Positions 57,387-64,000 of a DNA stretch of 64,000 bases are shown here, piece by piece (position 1 is the stretch's first letter; each line of letters opens with the position of its first letter). The DNA is from Dipteronia dyeriana (taxonomy: Eukaryota > Streptophyta > Magnoliopsida > Sapindales > Sapindaceae), in the NCBI GenBank assembly GCA_032871835.1, contig CM065302.1:5331094-5395093 (forward strand), written 5' to 3'. The notes below the pieces were generated by a model. It did no database searches. It was not told where the DNA came from and saw only the letters and a list, made by a program, of their open reading frames with translations. Made by a program: the position numbers and the translations under genes.

Positions 57387-59250
57387 GTGACCACCAGCAG
57401 AGATAAAAGTCAATCCTCACATAACATCGATGTCTCGCACGGTGCCAACATCCTTATCCCAGCTGATGTTAATGTCTCTGGAGAAGATCCACCCTTAATG
57501 ACTCCCCTGTCTACCAGACCCGACACAATAACGTCCATAGATATAATCGCTGATATTTCCCTAGAACCATTTAGACATATCCAGGAATCCATACGAAAGG
57601 TCATTGGCGACGCCGCTAGATAGGAAATCAATGTAACGGCCACAACCAACCTGAGCTCACCCTACCAGCTCTCCACACCGGTGGTAGCCCAGGATCCTAG
57701 GATACGCGCTGAAATAGTGGCAACCACTCTAGGGGCACCTTAAAAATCTGGAAGAGATAGGGTGGAGCATCGTGAAAGAAGGGAATATTTATACAGAAGA
57801 GACAACCGCCAAGAAGATCGAGGAACAAGAGAGCATATGAAGTCTAGTTATCGGGAAGATACGAGAAGATATGATTGATGAGAAACCCACCACGAGCAGG
57901 CAGATAGACATGACAGTAGAAGGAAAAGATCTCGCTCGCTTTTAGGTGATGACGAAACTACCCATAGGAGACGTAGGGAATCAAACCTTGTGGTCAGACA
58001 TAACCTGTAAAGTGCCCAGATTACTAGGCGAGACCCTAGTGACTCATACAGACTCACCATTCACCAAAAATTTGACCAGAATGGAGAGCCAAATGGGAGC
58101 GGGAGGTCCTTATTAGAAGAATAGAGGTCTTGGAACAAAGACAAAGCCGGGGAAACTTATTGATCGGTAACTCCGGGAGTCCATTCATTGATTCAATATG
58201 GTAGACCCATTATTCAGACAAATTCAAGATGCTGCACGTGGAGCAATTCCAGGCTAATACTGACCTGCGAAAGCATGTCAGGAGATATCAAATCGCAATG
58301 GCGTAGTATGATTATAATGATGCCCTCATGTGTCAGATGTTCCCCCAGACCTTGAGAGATCAAGGGTCTAGCCGTTTAGGTGGTTAGAAGGACTTATGGC
58401 GGAATCCATTAGGAACTTTGAGGAACTAATACAAGCTTTTACTAGGCAGTTTGTGGGGAATATCTAGTGAAGGAAATCCATATCAGCCTTGTCAACCTTA
58501 AAGCTGAAGAATGATGAGAAATTGAAAGATTACCTAACCAGGTTCTTGTAGGAGGTATCGAAAGTACAGGATCCCAATGATGATGTGGTAGTGTCTGTAT
58601 TCATCAACAGTTTACAGTACGACCACTTATTATTGAGCCTAAGACAGAAGGGGTCGACCACATATGCAAGCATGATAGATGACGTCGGAGGATATGCCAT
58701 GGCGAGGGAAGAACATATAGCCTACAAATGGGAGCTTATACATGGTGGTCGACCCAAGAGTAGCTAAAAAACCAAATACGACAACTCGAAGAGTAGCAGC
58801 AAAGGGGACCAGAAAGGCACTGGGGGAAAGAGTAGGGATGGACGTAAAGATGATGACCATAAGGGTGGCAAGCACTTTAGAAGTCAGTACATCAATTACA
58901 CCCTATTGGCCAGGAGACAAGAGAAGATCTTGAATGAAATAGAGACAAGAACCTGTATGAAAAACCCTCGAGACAGTCCAGCATTGTGAGAAGAGACACT
59001 ACTAAGTACTGTAGATTTCACTAGGAGAACGGTCATAAAACCTCCAAGTGCTACCAGTTGAGGGATTACATCGAGAAGCTGATCAGAGAAGGGCATCTCA
59101 AGGATATGATCCTGAGGAACTTGAATGACCAATACAAGGACACCTCAAAGGAAGAATGTGATAGAAGCCAGAGAAGCTCAAGAAAGAGTGCAAACAATAG
59201 GGTGATCAACACCATCTTTAGTGGGCCACACATCGAGAGTAGCAATTAGG
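57387..59250 (+). pseudogene. Tat-type gag, frame-broken
   Basis: The first frame (57387-57623) starts MTTSRDKSQSSHNIDVSHGA. An Arg-rich stretch follows (about 57750-57980, RRDNRQEDRGTREHMK). The capsid end near 58490-58760 reads KLKNDEKLKDYLTRFL, DPNDDVVVSVFINSLQ and YASMIDDVGGYAMAREEH. A knuckle-like KYCRFHENGHKTSKCYQLRD precedes KLIREGHLKDMILRNLND (59010-59130), and the end carries VINTIFSGPHIESS. The minus-strand remnant at 27870-29030 has the same motif order. Confidence 0.8.
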
Positions 59251-59329
59251 AAGAGAAACCATAGATGGTTAGAAGAATCAGGAAGTAAACTCACTAGGCC
59301 CTTATCAGAAAAAGTTTAAACAAGGATGA

Positions 59330-59720
59330 GACCCAATATTGTTCTTCGAGGAAAACACGTACTGGTCAAAGGTAAGAAGGCCGAACGATGCAATAGTCGT
59401 GTTGGTTCACGTGGGCCATCGGGAGGTAAGAAGAGTGTTGATGGATAATGGAAGCTTAACAGATACCATAAGTGTGGAAGTGTTCGACCAATTGGTACTA
59501 CAGAGAAAATACCTTCAACCGCTTAAGGTCCCACTAGGGGGCTTTGGAGGAGTAGAGGTGAGGTCGTTGGGAACAGTCTATTGGACTTTGCGGTTGTATA
59601 CATGAAAAGTCGACCATACAACGCCATGCTGGGCAGACTATTCTTAAACAAGTCAAGAGCTATGACCGCCACCTATGCTGTGAAAGTGAAGTTTCCAACG
59701 AAAACTGGAGTAGGCGTCAT
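59330..59720 (+). pseudogene. Tat-type protease remnant
   Basis: The frame 59339-59605 encodes DAIVVLVHVGHREVRRVLMD followed by NGSLTDTISVEVFDQL and LKVPLGGFGGVEVRSLGTV. Retropepsins of this clade carry D[GT]GSS.D.L; here it reads DNGSLTD, so the aspartate is kept but the glycine is altered. A stop after LRLYT breaks the frame. The final GRLFL-like block appears in another frame near 59630. Confidence 0.7.
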
Positions 59721-59828
59721 GAAAAGCTCATAAGAATGGGCAAGAAAGGCAAGCATGGTTGTATATAGGGAGAAAACGGAACTAGGGGTAATGCAGATAA
59801 ACCTCTAAGAAGAAGAGGGTGACTCGAG

Positions 59829-61260
59829 ATGGATAAAGGAGAAACTGGAGCTGAATCACCAACCAAGTTCGACTTGGACCTAAGAGAGATATCTCCAGAA
59901 GATGAGAAAATCAAAGAAGATGAAGTTACGGTTGATAAGGGTAGCTTTGATATGACAATAAAACTTGGGGCGTGGCTGACAGGGCAAGTTCGGGATGAAA
60001 TGATCAATTTATTGAAAGAATACAAGGACGTGTTCGTATGGAAACATGAAGATATGTTCGGAATTAACACGAAGGTAATCTTCTATTATCTAGCGATCGA
60101 TCCTAACCTAAAACTAGTCATCCAGAAGAGGATACGGTTCAACCCTAACAGAAACAAGGCAATTAAGGAAAAGATAGAGAAACGGTTAGCGGTAAGGTCC
60201 ATAAGGGAGGTGCAGTACCCCGAGTAGGTTGTCAATATGGTGTTAGTGAAAAAGAAAAAAAAGAAGGTCAATGGATGATGTGTGTAGGCTTCACTGACCT
60301 CAACAAAGCATGCCCAAAGGACAACTTCCGGTATCTTGAGTCGACCAGCTAGTAGATGTAATGGCCGGTGATGAACTGATGAGCTTCATGGATGTCTACT
60401 CAGGCTACAACTAGATCTAAATGTTCAAGCCAGATGAAGAAAAAGCCTCATTCACAACTGACTAGGGGATATACTGCTATTAAGTAATGTCTTTTGGTCT
60501 CAAGAATGCTTGGGAAACCTACCAGGGAGTAGTAAATAAGATGTTCGTCCGACAGATTGACAGAAATATGGAAGTATATATGGACAACATGTTGAAAAAG
60601 AGCACAACATTCGGAAAGCATGCAGCGGATCTCATAGAGACGTTCGGGGTACTAAGGAAATTTGGCATGAAGCTTAACCCAAAGAAGTATGTTTTTAGGG
60701 TGCCATCGGGGAAGGTTCCTCGATTTTCAACTCCATCAAATGGGAATCGAAGTAAACCCAAAGAAGATAAAAGTGTTGGAGGAGATGAGATCCCCAAGAA
60801 CCCTGAAAGAAATTCAGAAGCTAACAAGTTGTTTGACGTCTATGAATTGATGCATTAGCAAGTCAACAGATAAATGCTTGCCCTTTTTCAAAGCAAACAG
60901 TAAGGGCAATGGGGTAGAATGGAATGATGAATGCGAGCAGGCCTTTCGGAAGAACAAGGAGTATCTAGGGAAATCGTCAATCCTATCCAAACCCATGGAC
61001 GGAGAGATGCTCTACTTGTACTTGTCAGTCACGACTGTGGCAATAGGGTCAGTGTTGGTCATGATGGACAAGGGAGTACAAAAGTCAATGTATTACACAA
61101 GTAAGGCTTTACTCCAGTAGAAACGAGATATTCAACAGCCGAATAGATGGCACTAGTACTAGTAGCAGCAATAAGAAAGTTGAGACATTATTTTCAAGCA
61201 TACAAAATCAAGTCTACGCGGATTGCTCGTTAAAGCAGATTCTGTCTAAACCAGAGTTGT
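59829..61260 (+). pseudogene. Tat-type reverse transcriptase and first RNase H remnant
   Basis: The frame 59829-60227 holds the linker and RT start (LLKEYKDVFVWKHEDMFGIN, VIQKRIRFNPNRNKAIKEKI). RT blocks continue in shifting frames. The frame 60487-60858 has MSFGLKNAWETYQGVVNKMF and the palm motif VYMDNMLKKS, normally YVDDMLVKS, so the second catalytic aspartate has become asparagine. GRFLDFQLHQMGIEVNPKKI follows. The connection and gypsy RNase H (60878-61120) read WNDECEQAFRKNKEYL, LYLYLSVTTVAIGSVLVMMD and YYTSKALLQ. Several frameshifts and stops are present. Confidence 0.82.
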
Positions 61261-61454
61261 CTGGGAGGTTAGCCAAATAGGCAATGTAGTTGAGTGAATT
61301 CGATATAACATACCTGCCAAGAGACACAATAAAAGGACAAGTTGAGTGAATTCGATATAACATACTTAATCGCCGAGTTCGCTGAGCCAAATAGCGAGGT
61401 GATCAAGATGCTCAGGGAAAAGGAAAGGAAAATAAGGAGTTTACCTGGAAACTG

Positions 61455-61905
61455 CATGTAGATGGATCGTCAAACATGTACGATATGGGGACAAGCATAG
61501 TAATATCCACCCCGGAAGGCGATCAGGTAGAGTGTGTCCAATGGTTTGACTTCAGAGCCATTAACAACATGACCGAATATGAGACATTTTTGGTAGGTCT
61601 TAGGGTTTGTATTGCGCTAGAGGTAGATGAGCTGGAGATATTCAGTGACTCGTAGATGGTGGTGAAAGAAATCTTGGATGAGTATCAAGCCAAAGACAAC
61701 AACATGGCTATTTATTTGGAAATAGCCAAAGTACTGCTTGGGAGATTTAAGGCATATAGGGTCACTCAAATCCAGAGGGAAAAGAATGAGAAGGCTGACG
61801 CATTGTCAAAGTTGGCATCAACAACCATCAGGATACGGTCAAAGACTATCCCAATCGCCCACCTTAAAAGACCAAACATAAAAAATGAAGAGGGGATATC
61901 ATAAG
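61455..61905 (+). pseudogene. Second (archaeal-type) RNase H of the Tat element
   Basis: Read in adjoining frames: VDGSSNMYDMGTSIV, STPEGDQVEWCVQWFDFRAI, NNMTEYETFLVGLRVCIAL and VDELEIFSDS, then a stop (TAG, probably from CAG), MVVKEILDEYQAKDNNMAIY, VTQIQREKNEKADALSKLAS. The catalytic set is visible: D in VDGSS, E in TEYE, D in FSDS and the late D of KADALS. Tat-clade elements carry this extra domain between the gypsy RNase H and integrase. The frame 61656-61904 covers its second half. Confidence 0.85.
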
Positions 61906-62139
61906 TAGGGATGATCGAAGGAAGGTAGGCCATCTGGATGACCCCGATCAGGGAATACCTAAAAGATGGAATGCTCCCAGCAAAAGTGACGGAAGCAAAA
62001 CGCCTCAGATATAGAGCAACCAGATATTCAATGATCAGAGGAGAATTGTACAGGAGAGGATTTTTTAAGACTTTACAGAGATACGTCTGCCCAACAGAAG
62101 GTAGATAAATATTAGAAAACATCTACAGAGGGCTATGTA

Positions 62140-63065
62140 AGAATCACTTTTAGGGTAAAAGTCTGGCGCACAAGACTCGCAGATAAGGTTTCTTCTACTC
62201 AACCTTGTTCCGAGATGCTCAAGCAGTCGTAGAACAGACAGCAACTATCAGAGGATAGCTAATGACATGAAAAGACCACATGAGCAATTGAAGAACTTGA
62301 CGTCACCGTGGCTGTTTGCCATGTGAGGCTAGATCTGATTGGTCAAATGCCATTGGTGACCAAGGGATGAGCAAAACACGCAATTGTGGCTATAGATTAC
62401 TTCATAAAATGGGCGGAAGCAGAGGCATTAGTGCATATAACTGAAGCAAACATGACCGATTTTATGAAGAAGAACATCATCTACCAATTTGGAATCTCGA
62501 ACACAATAATCACAGACAACAGAACCCAGTTCGATAGTGACAACTTCAGGAAAATGTGCTAGGATTTCCATATAAATAATTACTATGCCACACCATCCCA
62601 TCCTCAGACCAATGGCCAGACGGAGGTAGTGAATAAAATAATCAAGCATACCCTGAAGGCCAAGTTGGATGTTAAGAAAAGAAATTGGGTAGATAAGCTG
62701 TATGAAGTCTTGTGGGCTTACCGGACCATGAAAAGGACTTCGATAGAAGAAACCCCATATTCACTAGCATTCGATACGGAAGCAGTAATCTCTGTCGAAG
62801 TAGTTCATAATTCATTAAGGGTACAACTCTTTCACCTCGAGACAAATAAGGAAATGTTATAACAGAACCTAGATGAGTTGGAAGAAAGAAGAGACCTGTC
62901 AAAGATAAGGAACGCTGCCTATCAGCAAAAGGCAGCCAGGTACGATAACTCACATGTCCGAGTAAGGAGATTTCAACTCAGGGATTTAGTTCTCAGGAGG
63001 GTGTTGCCCAGCACAAAAGAAAGATCAGTTGGATCACTAGCAGATAAATATGAAGGTCCGTAACA
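62140..63065 (+). pseudogene. Tat-type integrase remnant
   Basis: The catalytic core is readable with a few stops: DLIGQMPLVTKG (first catalytic D as in D.VG.LP), HAIVAIDYFIKWAEAEAL, NIIYQFGISNTIITDNRTQF (second D) and HPQTNGQTEVVNKIIKHTLK (catalytic E). Then come NWVDKLYEVLWAYRTMKRTS, PYSLAFDTEAVISVEV and a C-terminal RRFQLRDLVLRRVLPSTKER with LADKYEGP. The zinc-binding N-terminus before 62280 is badly decayed. Frames 62629-62862 and 62878-63063 hold the C-terminal parts. Confidence 0.85.
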
Positions 63066-64000
63066 GGTGGTCGAATTGGCCGGTCTTATCTTTCTTGAAG
63101 ATGTCTTATCTTTAGATATTTCACTTTAATTAGAAATTAGTTTGCTTTGTTTTTAATGATTAGCTAAATTGTTGATGTCTCTGTTTAGCATTCAATAAAA
63201 GTCCCCTTGAGGGAACAATTTCAAGAAAGACAAGAAAAGTGTTCTGAATTTGCTTTCATTTACAAAAGCAATCTTGGGGCACCTAGAAGTTGATCAATGC
63301 TGATAAGAACATCTGGGAGGCCTAATGAGGGGGCCGAAAGCATATGCTGCAAAGACAGCGTGCATTCACCAACACTAACTAGGTGTAATGAAACACTGTT
63401 AAGGCGCATTCAGGTCATAAGCACCTGATGAGATGCGCCAAGAGTTGAATGAGAGATAAAATATTTATACTTAAAACAATTACTAATAAAACTTAAGCAC
63501 TTGTAAAGTTAGTATAATGTAAGCTACCCCATTGCAATGAATCATTATCAACAGACTATTGGGAGACGTCCTAGTGACATAGTTGACAGATAAAAGATAA
63601 GTGTCTATACATTAGATACCATGCAAATGGTCCACAAAAGTGCACTACTTGACAAAAAGAATAAAAGCAGCAAAGCAGTTGAGAAGTAAAGTAACCGATC
63701 GAGTTAGAACCGATGCGACTCGGCGTTTCTAAAAAATGATCCATGTCGAACCCGACCATATAGAATTGCTTGGCCAAAGTTAGGTTGGTTAACTTAATGC
63801 GATAAAATGTGTATAGTTTAAGTTAACAAATGACTCTGACCATACAAAGATTACTTTCTTAAATATGGGTTATCTAATTCAAGCCTGACTAAAAACGAAC
63901 AACTAATCAAGGAACTGTCTTAATCAAACGCAATGATATGGTCATAGTTAAGTCAGACGACTCGGTGTAAGGAAACAAACACAGTTCGAGTCAGTTAATG
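63066..64000 (+). other. Non-coding 3' region of the Tat element
   Basis: No reading frame of note follows integrase. Tat-clade elements often have a long 3' untranslated region, which this resembles. No polypurine tract or 3' LTR can be identified before the window ends. The 53-bp repeat of the minus-strand remnant is absent here. Confidence 0.5.

Larger units (their letters stand above)
56548..64000 (+). mobile_element. Tat-clade Ty3/gypsy retrotransposon, runs past the window end
   Basis: The element comprises an LTR (56548 to about 57295), a leader with ACTGGCGTTAGAAG, gag (57387-59250), protease (about 59330-59700), RT and first RNase H (59829-61260), a second archaeal-type RNase H (about 61460-61830), integrase (about 62280-63060) and a long non-coding 3' region. 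The second RNase H before integrase is the hallmark of the Tat clade (Ogre, Retand). Stops are frequent throughout, so this copy is inactive. No 3' LTR is seen by 64000. Confidence 0.88.

Overview
This looks like repeat-rich intergenic chromosomal DNA from a dicot-type flowering plant. The evidence is the mix of Athila, Tat and gag-only Ty3/gypsy elements, Ty1/copia elements and an L1-type LINE, plus MULE-, hAT- and Harbinger-type DNA transposons, long (TA)n runs and a nepenthesin-type aspartic protease. The species cannot be named from the sequence. Only one gene looks intact, the intronless secreted aspartic protease on the minus strand (20982-22385). Almost everything else is mobile DNA in various states of decay. 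No tRNA, rRNA, CRISPR array or bacterial-type operon was seen.

Layout. 1-1640: decayed Ty3/gypsy 5' end (LTR, primer-binding-site-like motif, gag). 1740-9859: Athila-type element with both LTRs and a near-perfect 5-bp target duplication (CGTGT/TGTGT); it lacks integrase. 9862-10383: piece of a Tat-type LTR. 10384-12865: 3' end of a minus-strand copia element. About 12890-22590: duplicated block A, with remnants of an unknown small-protein gene, a 5.26-kb MULE-like element (13122-18378), a 1.6-kb MULE-like element (18528-20130) and the intact protease. 22590-26880: AT-rich DNA, an inverted plus two tandem copies of an unknown ~0.7-0.8-kb unit, and a Harbinger-type element. 26880-30236: minus-strand Tat element remnant with a 53-bp tandem repeat. 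30240-33520: a hairpin, nested Harbinger-like elements and an orphan promoter/first-exon-like stretch. 33521-36581: compact gypsy element with gag and protease only. 37152-38004: hAT element. 39571-39950: small MITE. About 40150-52090: duplicated block B, whose protease copy is a pseudogene split by a 7.1-kb copia element (44071-51168, TSD CTTAA). 52091-54110: AT- and CTT-rich DNA. 54115-56475: LINE remnant. 56548-64000: Tat-clade gypsy element with two RNase H domains, running off the window.

The main storyline is a direct duplication: blocks A and B share the small-protein remnants, the protease and their flanks in the same order and orientation. Each copy gained its own insertions afterwards. 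Because of this, one copy shows the empty target site of an insertion in the other, for example B at 40868-40895 for the MULE at 18528-20130. I do not see a convincing new biological system. The most unusual structure is the set of opposing arrays of short repeats inside the 5.26-kb MULE-like element.
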